Assembly: GCA_028455995.1 (NCBI GenBank)
Contig: JABELC010000007.1
Coordinates: forward strand, 1,730,001-1,794,000
DNA: 64,000 nt
Direction of reading: 5' to 3'
From: Scleromitrula shiraiana
Taxonomy: Eukaryota; Ascomycota; Leotiomycetes; Helotiales; Sclerotiniaceae
The notes under the pieces: generated by a model
The model's input: the letters and a program-made list of their open reading frames with translations, nothing else
What the model was told of the DNA's origin: nothing
Database searches by the model: none
Position numbers and translations under genes: made by a program
Part shown: positions 43,910-57,986 of the stretch, piece after piece
Numbering within the stretch: the first letter of the stretch is position 1
Layout: each line of letters opens with the position of its first letter

Positions 43910-46900
43910 ATGCTCTTTCGCAACGCAGCCATTATCTTGGCATCCGCTCTTGCCGTTCTAGACGGTCAAATCCAACTAACCAACGCCCGTTTACCCTGCG
44001 ATCAATGTGATGCCCATAAAGACAACACCTTTTACAAGGACAACAAAGATGAAATCTGTGAAATCCACACCGTGTTGGCTGTTCCTCTCGAAATCAGATC
44101 CTGCTTTACGAAAAATACAATCCTCCCTCTTCAGGATTGGAAAACCACCATCACCATTAACAATGCTCCAACCTGTATTACTACGGAGATTGCCTGGATT
44201 ACTACATTGGGTGGAGTGGGAGCTGTTCAGGGAAGACAGCCGATTAGTACTAACATTAATCTGGGGGCAACAACTAGTCCGAGTAGATTGGCTGTTACTA
44301 CTTCTACCAATTCCCCGGCACGACTAGCGAGTACTACAACTCCAAGAACGTCGATAACCAACTCTCCTGCCCGATTGATTAGCAGCACCTCAAATCAAAA
44401 GATTTCCAGTACTAATTCCCCGGCTCGCTTAATTGATTCGACTAGCAATACAATCAAGACCTCATCTAAATCTAATTCTGTCCAATCGAGCTCAACAGGT
44501 CTGTTAAAGGATAGCAGTAGCATCATACGATCATCCACTGCAACAAATTCTCCAATCCGGCTAGCCAGCAGTCTCTCATCAACTCCGAAGAGTTCAATTC
44601 CCAATTCAAATTCACCTGCTCGCTCAATTAACAGTCTTACTTCAACACAAAAGACGTCGTCTACAAACTCCCCCATTCGCCTAGCCAGTACATCGAGCAT
44701 AAATTCCCCCTCTAAGGTTGTTAGTAATCCCTCATCAACCCATAATATTTCCACAACAACCTCCCCTGCTCGCATCGCTAGCATATCAAACACTAATTCA
44801 CAGAGGTTCTCAACATCAACCTCTCCCGCTCTCGTTTCCAACAGTCGCTCAGGTCAATTGACTTCTAGCTCAAATTTTCTGAGCCGGCAAACCAGTAGCA
44901 CTCTCTCAACCGGAAAGAGTTCCACTACGAATTCTCCAGTTCAGCTAGCCAGTAGTCTTTCCTCAACTCCAAAGAGTTCCAGTACAAACTCCCCGATCAG
45001 ATCAACTGATTCGACAAACAATCTACTCAAGACTTCATCAATATCTACCTCCTCTCAATCAATACAATCCAAAAGTTCCATCAACTCCCTGGAAAGATCT
45101 TCCAGCACCTCCAGTATTCTAAATCAATCAACTCAAACAAGCCCACTCAAGAGTTCATTGATATCCAGTTCCGTTAAACCCACCACTCAGTCACCCCAAC
45201 GGTCTGCGACCAATACCCCATCCACGATTTCAGCTCAATCTCTCAGCACCCAAAGCACTAAATCTAATCCTTCCCAAACATCACTCACCAATACATTAAA
45301 AAGCCAATCTACCAACAGTCAGACTATCAAGTTTCAGACTACAACATCAACCTCGATATCATCAATTAGACAATCCAACACCATTCAAACTATTCCAACT
45401 GAATCAAACCTAAAATTATCCACTGGCACATCGAGCAGACAGTCAACCACCACCAGCCAAAGCACAAAAACTAATTCTGGGCAAAACCCCACCTTCTCAA
45501 TAACTTCAACTACTGTGGTTACAAAACCTTCATCTTCTCGGACCGCAACAGATCAAGAATCCCCAAATACATCACTAAATCTTGCGCTTTCTACTCTCAC
45601 TACCTCCAAATTTCCTACTTCATCATCCAAATCCACCACGATGTTAACCTCCTTATCCATTTCCCCAAGTTCAAATCGTCAGCAGACCCTTACTCAAAAC
45701 TCGATCACTCAGAGCAGTCAAATTCAAAATGTTCAAACCAGCAACACCAAGGTATCCTCTTCATTCGTAAACAATCCATCAACCAACACAAACCAAAATT
45801 CCTCACCTATATCTAACACACGGCAAATTACGAATACATTCACTTCATCCACCCAGGCCGCCAAAAGTAGCACATCCCAAACCCCAACCACGACTAAACC
45901 AATTACATCATCTCTTCAAAGCACGATCATCAAATCACTCTCCGTATCATCGTCTGTGTCCACTCTTCCAATTTCAACCATAAGCACCAATACAACACCA
46001 AAATCCATTCTCAATACGTTACAATCCACGACCAAAACACCCACATCAAATGGACAATCCACGCAAACAACCACAACCCGAACATCAACCTCAACAACCA
46101 ATATTAACCGTCAATCCACATCCTCTTCGGCTGTAAACCTAGTTGGGCAATCTTCTTCCACGACCGCTCAAACTTCGACTTCAACAAGCAATATAAGCCG
46201 CCAATCTACATCTTCTTCGGCTGTAAACCTAGTTGGGTCTTCATCTTCATCTTCAGCCACAGTCAGAACCTCTACATCTTCAAATACTGTAAGGCTCTCC
46301 TCAACTTCATCAACATCAGCAGTTAATTTGGTTGCCCCGACTTCAACTTCTACAAGATCTACAAGCACAACTTCTATCCGTTCTTCGGAACAACAGAGAG
46401 TTTCTTCTACATCCAGCAGTACAAGCTCAACCAATGTAAACAGAATCGGCAGCAGCAGTAGCACAGGCAGCAGCCGATCCACCTCAAGTACAGGCAACGC
46501 GAATTTAGTGGCAACCACGAGTCGTTCCTCAACTTTCACAACACGGACAACAACTCTTCGAGCCGCCTCGGCATCCGCATCCGCATGTGTTCCCATCACC
46601 GCCCCTGCTCCTATCCTTGATTTCACAGTAGGTAGCTGTTGCAAGTACCGTGTGCTTGCTGCTACCGATACATGTACCTCTATTCGGGCGGCTGCCGGTC
46701 TCTCTCTTGTTGAATTCTATCTTCTCAATCCTTCTATTATCTGTATCCCTGGTCTACCTATTAACGGGGCACAAGTGGGTTTGGCTATCTGTTTAGAAGA
46801 TGTGTCTCTATCACTTCAGTTGGCACTCGCTCAAGGGGCTAATTCGACACCGGCTGTGGTTTCTTCAACTATTGGTAGTAGTGCGTCATCGGGAACACCA

Positions 46901-47464
46901 CTACCCGAGGTAGAAATTCCCAACTCCTTCACTATTCAAGCAAGGAACAGTGGAACAGGAGCCGATGGGTCGTTGCTGGAGGGCCAATTATCCAACGAGT
47001 ATTATGCTGGATTTGGAATCGAGGGGTATGGGGCTAGGGTGTTGAGTTTATCTTATGATTCTAGGACAGGATATATATACGCTGGAAACTTTTACATCCT
47101 ATACGCTACGACGACATATTCGCCACCAGTGATTCGAACCGGCACCCTTGGATATGCCTTCGATCTACCAGCTTTCCCATTGATCTGTACCACAGTACAA
47201 GTTGGCTCTGAATTGAAATTGTCATGCAAAGCAAATGGGCAACTATTTGGAACATTGATGTTGGTTAATGGTAGGTTTTTTCCCATTTATTTTTCCTGAA
47301 TACTATTTGTTGTCTTGAACTTGTCTTCACTTGAACATTCCGGCTAATCAGGTATTAATATAGTAAACCAAGATGGAAAGCTTGAGTTGGCCATAGGCAA
47401 TGGCGCAACTTCAGCATCCACATACGTATCCACCGTTGATCTCTTCATTGTTCCAGACGTATAG
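43910..47464 (+). CDS. Secreted mucin-like Ser/Thr-rich protein with LysM-like and C-terminal domains
   Basis: Exons are 43910-47270 and 47352-47464 (81-nt intron, GTAGGT donor, AATCAG acceptor), giving 1157 residues. A signal peptide (MLFRNAAIILASALAVLDG) is followed by a small cysteine domain (CDQCDAHK ... CEIH ... RSCF). Residues about 120-880 form a Ser/Thr/Asn-rich, probably O-glycosylated stalk. It contains about ten diverged copies of a (T/N)SPARLxS motif, mostly in its first third. A Cys-rich LysM-like module at about 893-990 has CCKYRVLAATDTCTSI, LVEFYLLNPSIIC and VGLAICL. The last 155 residues resemble a beta-sandwich tail (LSLSYDSRTGYIYAG ... STVDLFIVPDV). LysM modules bind chitin-type glycans, so a cell-wall or chitin-binding surface role is inferred. 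No GPI signal is visible. Confidence 0.85.
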
Positions 47465-48798
47465 ATAGAACCTCTTATTCTTCTTTTCTTCCTCTTAGGT
47501 TTCGTGTTATGAAGGGGTGGGATATATTATTCTCTATTTATTTTTATCTAATTAGGTTGGTGTTGGATTTTAGGAGGGCAGTTAGTTACTAGGATTGAAT
47601 GAAGGAGGAAGATGATGCTTATTTTTAGATTTGGTTTATTGATTTTTATGTAGTTTTGAAATATTAGAGGCGTTTGTTATCTTTACTTGTGGTCTAATCT
47701 AATGATATTGTGAACCAACTTTAATGAAGTTTGATATATCCAGCTATCTTTGGTATATCAAATATATGTGAGTGAATATGCGTTCTACTCATTGATCTAT
47801 CAAAATTCTGATTGTCTATTTAGATCATACACAATTATATATATATACATATATATAACATATTTTAGCACTTGAATATTTGTGCTTTGTATAGATATTT
47901 AAAGAAAAGATCTTTGAATATTTATACTTTACATAAACATTTAATGAAATAAAATAAAATAAGATGAAATAAGAATTAAATATTCATACTTTATATAAAT
48001 ATCCAAAGAAAAGATATTTAAATATTCATATTCTACATAAACATTTGACAAAACAAAATCTAAATGCTTGTACTCAATATAAACATTCAAGGAAAAGATA
48101 TCTGAATATCTATGTTCTGAGTCTGAATGAATATTGAGGAACTGACTTGCTTGCATTCTCGTTTTAAGTATGAGGAGTGAAGAGAAGAGACATCTACTTA
48201 CTTGCAAGGAAATGATAATACTTAGAATGGCATGATATGGCATAGCATAGCACATCCATAATCGTACAATCGAGTTAATTCTATACATCTGGGCAGGTAG
48301 AAACGAATGAATAGATATTCAATATAAACAAATGACTACCGTGGAGAAGATCCTGAAATATAGGTTCAAGCTAATCTGATGTGGTATAATGTGATGTGAT
48401 CGAATTTATTGTATTCTAATATCTTCCTCAATAGTGTTGAGAGGGAAGGAAGCATCGCTGCTTTGCTTATCTAGCTAACTAACATTCATTCTATCTAATC
48501 TGATCTAATCCAAATTGAATAAAAATGTCTTCATCGTAAACTCCACCCACTGAATATCTCGGCAGGAAGGTATGAGTTATCTCTCCCTCTTTTCTTTCCT
48601 CTTCCCAAGTGAAATCAAGTATTCAGGCAATTTTTTCCAATATGCATGTATGTTCCTTATCCAGTTGAAAATACCCATCCCATCCAATCCCAATGCAATG
48701 TCCATACATGCAAGTATTCCAACGCCACGCTATGCAATAAACAACAAAAGAATAAAACAAAATATAAAATACTCAAAAAAGGCTACTCATCATCCAAA
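47465..48798. other. Convergent 3' region holding an AT-rich repeat array
   Basis: This is the 1.3-kb spacer between the stop codons of two convergent genes. The central part (about 47792-48140) is the palindromic-unit array described separately. The remainder is AT-rich UTR-like sequence, with TGATCTAATC-type repeats near 48497-48512. No gene is supported. Confidence 0.5.
47792..48140. repeat. Array of 42-bp palindromic units related to the dispersed element
   Basis: The left side begins AAAATTCTGATTGTCTATTT, like the element terminus. It is followed by repeated phrases such as ATATTCATACTTTATATAAA, GAAAAGATATTTAAATATTC and TATAAACATTCAAGG. The period is about 42 bp and each unit carries TTGAATAT/ATATTCAA-type arms. 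The right terminus is not clear, so this is an expanded or truncated member of the family. Confidence 0.55.
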
Positions 48799-50013
48799 TC
48801 AAATCAATAAACCCGTCATGAAAAACCCAATCAACAACCCCACACCCATCCCACCCCATCTAACCTCTACCCCCCTACCCACCCCACTACTACTACTACT
48901 ACTACTCGCCGTCAAAACACTCGTACTAACATTCGTCCTGCCACTAATTTCACCATCACTCAACCCATTAACATCATCCGCACCCTCAACACTAGGTCCC
49001 ACATTCCAAAAATCCACCAACACAAACGTAGGTTTCTGTCCCCACTCCCCCTTACACTGTTGAATCTGCGTCCCGAGCGCGCCCTCCACCCCAGTCTCGG
49101 GGTTATTCGTCGTAGTGATATTTCCCACGTCTGGAACCGTGATGCCGAAACTCTGAGCCGTGTCTGCGAAGTGGTTTATTAGACCCATGTAGCCCGAGGA
49201 GATGGCTGCCGAGGCGGAGGAGACGGTGGAGGGGCGGTCGAGCGTGCAGTTGAAGGCGTCGAGGGAGAGGACCCCGAAGGCGGTTTCGAATATGTATGTG
49301 AATTCGGGGAGGAGATATGGATATGTAGAATCGTAGTCTATGGATGCGATGAAGGAGATTAATCTTGTGTTTGCTGTAATGAGAGTTTGGAGAGTGGGCC
49401 AGGTGGAAATGGGAGAGGTGGTTGATGTAGGCGTGTATCCGTATTTTGAGATTCCTGAGGATTCGAAAGCAGAGCCGAATGTGGAGGCGGATTGATCGTC
49501 GGAGTTTACGAGGAGGAGAGTAACTACTTCGTTGGTGTTGGCGTCCATCCAGGTTTTTATTTCCACGAGGAAACTTTCTAAGGTGCCGGCGTCGAGGAGT
49601 ACACAGGATGTATGACATAGTTCTAACGTTCCGTTTTGATTGTGGACTTGGGCTTGGATGAGACGAATACCGGCTGAGAGGGCGAGAGTGACATTATAGA
49701 ATTGGTTGCCGGATGTTGAGAAGCCCGTGGATTTGTCGCGAAGGAATGCGGAATCGTGTGCACCCATATGGGTGATATTGTTGTAATTTCTATTGCAAAG
49801 AAGAGGGGAATTGTTACAGGCTACTGTACTGGTTGATACGGCGGCTTCGGATACACTCGTTGCTGTGGATGTGGCAATTATCAATGATGATGATGCTGAT
49901 GTTGCTTGCTCTGACCATCCTCCCCCATATCCACCACCGTTTTGAGGTATAGCCCATGAGAGACTTGTGAGCGAGAGTAAAGCTGTCGAAGCAGTAAAGA
50001 ATGATGAACGCAT
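48799..50013 (-). CDS. Secreted, GPI-anchored PLC-like phosphodiesterase (PI-PLC X-like TIM barrel)
   Basis: A single uninterrupted frame of 404 residues. It has a signal peptide (MRSSFFTASTALLSLTSLSWA), a Gly/Ser/Thr spacer, then a PI-PLC-X-like domain from about residue 68. ITHMGAHDSAF carries the first catalytic-type His. GIRLIQAQVHNQNGTLELCH carries the second, and LESFLVEIKTWMDANTNEVV, YPYLLPEFTYIFET and FVLVDFWNVG follow. Fungal members of this family often have atypical active sites and unproven substrates, so phospholipase activity is uncertain. A Ser run (from an ACT/AGT microsatellite) and a C-terminal hydrophobic tail (GMGVGLLIGFFMTGLLI) suggest a GPI anchor. The start ATG at 50013 directly precedes the signal peptide. 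Confidence 0.9.
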   Translation of the reverse strand: MRSSFFTASTALLSLTSLSWAIPQNGGGYGGGWSEQATSASSSLIIATSTATSVSEAAVSTSTVACNNSPLLCNRNYNNITHMGAHDSAFLRDKSTGFSTSGNQFYNVTLALSAGIRLIQAQVHNQNGTLELCHTSCVLLDAGTLESFLVEIKTWMDANTNEVVTLLLVNSDDQSASTFGSAFESSGISKYGYTPTSTTSPISTWPTLQTLITANTRLISFIASIDYDSTYPYLLPEFTYIFETAFGVLSLDAFNCTLDRPSTVSSASAAISSGYMGLINHFADTAQSFGITVPDVGNITTTNNPETGVEGALGTQIQQCKGEWGQKPTFVLVDFWNVGPSVEGADDVNGLSDGEISGRTNVSTSVLTASSSSSSSGVGRGVEVRWGGMGVGLLIGFFMTGLLI

Positions 50014-51675
50014 GTTTATTGAATTAATTTAAGATAAGAGATTGATCTTTGGAAAGGGGTAATGGAGATAAATTACGTCGTCTTAATGGCGACAACGTAT
50101 GAAACGTTTGTTGGGTTTCTAACAATAAAGGGATGAACACAAAATAAATCTACTCGGATTTATTAGATACCTCGAAAGAAAAGAGGTTCTCGTAACAGAA
50201 GAATAGAAGAGAAAAAGAAGAATGAAAATAATGAAGAAAATATATCATACTATTATCCATAATAATAATAATAATAATAAGAAGAAGAAGAAGATCTTCC
50301 TTACATGTCTCCCTTAAAGTATATGACTGCGCCTCGTTTGATTGTTTGGCCTCCTTATGTTTTTTTACTCACCATAAGAATATTTGTCGTCAGCCAACAA
50401 CATTAGAAAGTCTTGGAAAAGTGGAGCTATTCTTACTTCGTACCCGGAATTTGAATAGAAGAGAAAATGTCTAGAAAGTGGAGGGAACCTTTCAAATCTT
50501 TTCAAGGATTGATATATCTAAAATCTTCTCCAATGAATTATGATCTTCTTAAATGAAACAATCTTCATACCTACCCATTCAGCCATTCGAGACTCCAACA
50601 GTTATTCATGATGGTCGCAGAAGGTGAATCGGATATCTGGTACCGCAGTTACAGTATGAATCTGGACCTCTCCGAACGTCAAAAGGCTATACTCGAGTAC
50701 AGTATCTATTTTTGGACATCTCGGAAGCAAAAAAAAAGAGTGACGAAGACCTTTTCAGGGCTGACCAATAGAAGCTTTTTTTTATCGATAAAATGATCTG
50801 CAGCTTCAGGACCCCCTGATTAAAATACGAGGTTTTAAGAAGAAGGCTGGCGGTAGCTGTAATAGCTTCGCGTTCTGGTATGTTTGGAGGCTGAGTTTCT
50901 CGGTTACCTTTTTGAGATTGATGGGGAGAGAGAGTATCGTATCTGGATGCTTTGATATTGGCGTTGGTTGATATGTACCATATTGTATGATATTGTTTGT
51001 ATATTGAAGAAATCTGCCTTATCCTAAAAGTAGATTCGTATTCTGACTGTAAGAGGTTAAGCACACTGCCAATCCTCAAGGTTCATATCACTCCACAATT
51101 CATCAAACAGAAGATGGTTTGCTCCATACTTATTACAGTACACCTCGCACCCCAACTGTGCACGTAGTCACTCCTTGAGCTTCGAGCGGTTTTACATAAG
51201 AATGAGATGAATAGTTCCGATCCGATACAGCTCGGTATAGAACTTGCGAGTCGTGAATTGAGATGTAGCAACGTTCATTGCTATACAAAATGAGTGATGT
51301 TTCTATACCCAGAAGAAGATATAACTTGACAAAAATAATTTGAGTTCATTCATTAATAGAAATCCACAATAGCTAGCGGATGTAACCTTATAAATGCAAC
51401 TCCCGAACCCAACATAAAGGTACATCTAGGGCTACTCACCAGGGCTAACATGCGGGTACAATACCGCCTAACTTTCGCCAAGATATAAAAATACTACCCC
51501 GCCTTCACGTGCAACGCTCTGAAATCTGAAGTTCTCGAATCTCAACAAAGCAAGAACATCCATTCACCCTCTAATCAAAATCCACGAGACCAGGAAGTCA
51601 AACATATCATTTTGAACTGCATTTATACTTTCTAGAGACCAGAAGAAAATCCCATCAAAACAAACATCAAGCAAA
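50014..51675. other. Divergent promoter region between the PLC-like and ECM15-like genes
   Basis: No supported gene lies in this 1.66-kb spacer. It contains AAT/AAG trinucleotide repeats (50261-50293), short ATG frames without recognisable features (for example 50608-50796), and C/A-rich leader sequence (about 51530-51675) before the ECM15-like start. Confidence 0.5.
50261..50293. repeat. AAT then AAG trinucleotide repeats
   Basis: AAT repeated about seven times is directly followed by AAG repeated about four times, upstream of the PLC-like gene. Confidence 0.85.
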
Positions 51676-52484
51676 ATGACAACTCCCGGTGGCACCTCCC
51701 CAGAATCCTACACCACACTGCCCACACCTCCCAAAGCAGTCGCGGATTTCTGTCTTATACCCGTGTGTAACCGTTTTCATACTCTCCTTGCTACATAGTA
51801 TCCATACTTCATCGATACCTTTCTTAAGCATACGTAGATTGATAGATGGTTAATGGATGGTTATAGATCGGAACACAATCAGCATCTGTTTCCAATGAGG
51901 TAGCGAATGTGCAGCGGTTGATGAAGGCGAGTGGACTTAGCTATTCTATGCATTCTGCTGGTACTACTGTTGGTATGTTTTTATTTTTTGCTTTAATTCG
52001 TAATTGCTATCTTGTTTTTATTGGGTTTTGGCGGTGGATGGAAAAGGGTTGGATTGGGAGGAGTGGAGAGTGTGTAAGGTGATTTGGGAATTGAAAAGAT
52101 GGGGTTTATGCATGAATGCTTGCTGTGTTGGTATATATCCTATAGTTGTGGGGTATATACCCCATCACCTACTCATACATTACCATTCCCCCTTCATATA
52201 ACCACCCCCCCTTCCTCCTCGTCTCCCATACCCTCTCTCTCCCCCCTCACCCTTGTCCCCACCCTCTCTCCCCTTCCCCCACAACCTCACTAATACCCCC
52301 TCCCCTTATAGAAGGTACCTGGGACGAAGTAATGCGCATAATTGGGCAAGCGCACACGCTCGTCCATCAAAACGGCGTCGTACGCATCCAATCCGATATT
52401 AGGATTGGGACGAGGACGGATAAGGAACAGTCGTTTGAGGATAAGGTGAGGAAGGTTGAGAGTATTTTGGGAAAAGATGCGTAG
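51676..52484 (+). CDS. ECM15: UPF0045/MTH1187-family thiamine-binding-type protein (Ecm15-like)
   Basis: Exons are 51676-51762, 51867-51972 and 52312-52484, in phase, giving 121 residues (yeast Ecm15 is about 104). The fold is a small ferredoxin-like tetramer. Signatures are CLIPIGTQSASVSNEVANVQ, LSYSMHSAGTTVEGTW, EVMRIIGQAHTLVHQNGVVR and IRIGTRTDKEQSFEDKVRKV. Some relatives bind thiamine or its pyrimidine; the role in fungi is unclear (yeast mutants were linked to cell wall). Intron 2 is long (339 nt) and its last part is an almost G-free C/T tract (about 52180-52310) ending in CTTATAG. The start at 51676 follows a C/A-rich leader. Confidence 0.92.
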
Positions 52485-52989
52485 GCGTGGGGTGGGATGA
52501 GTAGGGACGGGTAAGGGGGATGGGAAAGGGTGGTGGGTTTGAAGAAGGGTCATGAGAGGGAATTGCGATGGAATGGAAGGGTAAAAAGCTGTTTTGATAA
52601 ATTAAGGGTGGACTGGAAACAGATGTCATGTGTTCTAGGAGAGAAGGGGGGTGATAATGATTTTTGATGAGCAACCGAAAATGGAAGGAATTTCAAGTGC
52701 ATGAGATATCATTACGCGACTAGCATGATAGTAATTTTTAGTCAAGAACATCACCAGTTTGGAAAAAACTACTTTGATTGAGGTATTGTTTTTAATTCTT
52801 TTATGTTCATCTAGTATATGCTTGGTGTATATATGTGAATATGACATGCAGTATATAGTCTCCCAAACAGCCAACCCAATACGTAGATTCCCCAACATGA
52901 GAAAACACACACAACTACCCCTACCCATTCTATCTCCATAACACCCCCAAAAATCCAATCCATACACCCCCTCCCCTCCTTTTCTTCCA
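52485..52989. other. Convergent spacer between the ECM15-like and GNAT genes
   Basis: This is the 505-base spacer between two stop codons. It is G-rich near the ECM15-like gene (about 52490-52540), then AT-rich, then C-rich near the GNAT stop. Several open frames on both strands are low complexity. No gene is supported. Confidence 0.5.
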
Positions 52990-53773
52990 TCAAAGATCCA
53001 ACTCCATAAAAACCCTCTCCGCCCACCAGACCTTCCCACTCGGGTCCGTCTCCGGATAAACCCCCGCCTCCCTCCCCACAACCCTCCACCCCCTCCTCTC
53101 ATACCAAGCCTGCGGCATGATCCTCGTAGCCGGCAATCCACAGGCCTTCAATCGTTCCATTTTCCCCGGGTACTCGTTGGCGATGGTATCGAGCGTTAGT
53201 TTTTGCGCGGAGATAGGGGGGGAGAGCGCGAGGGTTTGCAGGGTGTTGAGGGCAGTGCGGCCGAGGCCCTGGGAGTGCAGGGAGCGGGATATGTAGAAGG
53301 TGCAGAATTTGAAGGTGCGGGGGGAGGGGGAGGAGGAAGAAGGGGGGGAAGGGGAAGGAGTGTACAAGAGGGTTATGTGGCCGATTGGGAGGATGGAATC
53401 TAGGGTTGGGGTGCGGGGTTGGGAGAAGAGGGAGGGGGCGGTGTCGGTTAGGGGGGTTGATTCGAGGGGGTAGGCGGTTGTGTGGGTTTTTTCTAGGGTG
53501 GGTTTGGAGGGGTTGGTGGAGGGGAGGGTCTTTTGTTTTATGGTTGGTTGGTTAGTTGTGGGAAAGAATGTTATGGATGGGGGAGGGGGATGGATAACGT
53601 ACAATCCATTGAATGATTAATTTACCCTCTCGTTGGAGATCGCGCCATGATTCTACGAGATGTGAGTCCCAGCCACAACCGATTCTTTGGTTGAAGAGTC
53701 GTTCGACATGAGCTGGGGAGTCGGGGTCCCAGGGGTAGAATTGTACTTCTTGGGATGGGGGTGTAGATGTCAT
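52990..53773 (-). CDS. GNAT-family N-acetyltransferase
   Basis: Exons are 53603-53773 and 52990-53529 (73-nt intron, GTACGT donor, CAAAAG acceptor), giving 236 residues. The first exon, VQFYPWDPDSPAHVERLFNQ and RIGCGWDSHLVESWRDLQ, is a leading module common in a fungal GNAT subgroup. The second exon has a strand ILPIGHITLLY, a hydrophilic Pro/Ser insert, then FYISRSLHSQGLGRTAL. That is the acetyl-CoA pyrophosphate loop (Q/R-x-x-G-x-G/A pattern, SQGLGRTAL). The tail ends ITLDTI-like LTLDTIANEY and AWYERRGWRVV, the typical GNAT beta5-alpha4 end. The substrate is unknown. The exon is very C/T-rich on the coding strand with many Pro/Ser codons, unlike neighbours. Confidence 0.85.
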
Positions 53774-54955
53774 GGTTGGTGGAGGGGGAAGAGGATGGGG
53801 GAGAGCGTAACGGAGGGTGAGAATAAGAAATGGATTGGATGGGTTAGATTAGAGAAATAAGAAAAATAAAAAACAAAAAACAAAACTTCAAATTTCTTCC
53901 AAACGTTTGATTGTATTCAACGAACCAATATATATATATATATATACAAAGTTCCAGACCTAGCAGGAAAACACGTTGAAGATGTTGGTTTGGTTGGATA
54001 ATGGCAATGAGTCATTCATTCATGTAGATAACAACTTTGTAATAATCAATAATGAGAAAAAGATATGGGCATTAATATACTTTTATTTATACTTGTAGAA
54101 AACTGCATACACCAACTTCTTGAGCTATAGATGTATTTTCTTTCTTCTTATCGAGTACCGTAGTGCTTTTCTTAAAATGGGAAAATCATAGCTATTTGCT
54201 ATGTAGGAAGGATAGAAAAGGTTGTTGGCGGATTGGGAGTTGGGATTGGTGGGGCTTTGATTACACATCTCGAATTCAATTCTTTCTCTGTCGCTATTGC
54301 TTGTCGAAAAGAGTGAGCGAGTGTCGATTACTATGTACAGTAAGTAAATAAGTGGTAATAAGAATGAAATGAGGGGGTTTACGCAAGCTCTTTTTTTTTT
54401 GGATTTATTATGATGGTGGGTATGAGGTATGATTATAGTTACGTTGGGGTAAGATTTGAAGGTAAGATAAGGTGTATGGGTATCAAGAGTAAGATTGTTT
54501 AGATTGAGAATAGATTAGGTTAGGTTAGATTAGATTAGATGGATTGAAGTAAAGTGAGATGACGTGAGGCGGGTGTATGGATGGATGGATGGATGGAAGC
54601 AGCGAAGCTTTTGTTATTTGTTTATTTCTTTCTCTCCAAGGAGGCGGAACTAGTTCATTTCAGTTTAGATATGTTGAAGAATACCATCTATCTTTTTAGC
54701 TATATTGAGAATTTATATATATCTACACGATTACGATAAATGTATTCTTATTACATAGCCATAAAACCCGTCCAATATGCACGCATAAATATTTCCTTCC
54801 CCCTCTTGTAAGCAAGATTGGCTAGATATTCCAGATATTCCAGATAGATTTGTATTCTAGTATATGGCAATTGAACTGGATAGATCGCTCTTCGCCTCGC
54901 CATCTCCTAATGGTTCTATCTTTTCTACTGAACTCCTCGCTCTTTCTCACTACCC
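53774..54955. other. Spacer between GNAT and POP3-like genes
   Basis: No supported gene lies here. It has a (TA) run (53928-53946), a GGAT tetranucleotide run (about 54578-54596), TTAGATTAGATTAGAT repeats near 54518-54540 and AT-rich sequence. Short frames such as 54163-54351 are unconvincing. Confidence 0.5.
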
Positions 54956-55928
54956 TCACTTTCTAGCCTCTAATCCTTCAAGAACCTCCATCAAACCCCC
55001 ACATCTCGGTGCTCCCTCTATCAAGCCTAGTATCGAAACCCTTGGTATCCCCATTGCTTGTGCTAATCTGTTTGATGCTGAGGGCGGGAGGGGGATAATT
55101 TGTATTTGACTAGGGAATGGAGAAGGAGAGGAAGAAGGAGAAAAGAGATGAGTTAGAAGATGGGAGACTGGTGATTTAGTTGATGAAGTGGGGGGAGGGA
55201 GGGGTATGAAGATGGCTGTTAGTATTCTTGTTTTTGTTTCCTTTGGGCTGGAGTTATCTTTCTTTCCTGTTGCGTTCTCATTTTTGTTTTCTTGAATTTG
55301 GTTCTCCTTTCCATCCCCAATAAGTCTACCTGCATCATCGGATGCAGATCCAGACGAAGGATTCCAAATCAACCGATTAATAGAATTAAATCCCGTGACG
55401 ATATATGATGAAATTTTTGGCGGAGGAGGGATTTTGGATTTGAGATCTTCATTTTTAACTTGGCTTTGATCTTTTCTTTTGCGCTTTTTGTCGCGTTTTC
55501 CTTGGGATGGGGGATGGTGAAGCGAGCGGTGGTGGGAGATGGGCGTTAGGATGCTGAGGTGGGTTAGATTTTTTGATGCGCTGAGAAAGGAGGCGAGGTT
55601 TGTGGATGGGGGGTTGATATTTTTTTGTTTTGTATGGGGTTGAGGGGGGTGGGGTGGTGGAAGGGTATAAAAAGAGGATGGAATTGTAGTTGGTATGATA
55701 GAAAGTACTGTATGATGGGGTGGGGGGAGTATATATTCTTACCTGCATAGAAGTTCTAGGATTGTTTCTTGATCTTGGGGTGAGATTTGAGGTCTGGTGT
55801 TTTTTTTGGGTCAGCTATTTATTGTAGGTATATTTTTGGTGCATGTAAATTGAAGGGGGAAATACATACAATTGAGTTGCGGGGAATAGTTCATCTAGTT
55901 TATAGATGGATTTTGACTTTTTATCCAT
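54956..55928 (-). CDS. POP3: RNase P/MRP subunit Pop3-like protein
   Basis: Pop3 is an L7Ae-fold protein subunit of nuclear RNase P and RNase MRP. Exons are 55870-55928, 55743-55793 and 54956-55553, in phase, giving 235 residues. Exon 1 reads MDKKSKSIYKLDELFPATQL, the family N-terminus; exon 2 reads PQISPQDQETILELLC; exon 3 begins SILTPISHHRSLHH, with a GKRDKKRKRKD basic tract. Then come KISSYIVTGFNSIN, TAIFIPLPPP, SHLLTHLF and LAQAMGIPRVSILGLIEGAP. Alternative acceptors for exon 3 lie upstream in frame (CTCAG at 55575 would add residues). The usual extra C-terminal strand after the GLIEGAP motif is short or missing, so the true 3' end may differ. Introns are 76 and 189 nt. Confidence 0.75.

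Positions 55929-57986
<2,058 letters not shown>

Noticed and set aside
44395..46644. Antisense frames of 148 and 158 codons over the Ser/Thr stalk
   Set aside because: Composition is the mirror of Ser/Thr codons (Val/Glu/Leu-rich), with no independent features.
47125..47150. GATTCGAACCGGCACC, B-box-like motif
   Set aside because: Lies inside a conserved coding exon and no tRNA fold surrounds it.
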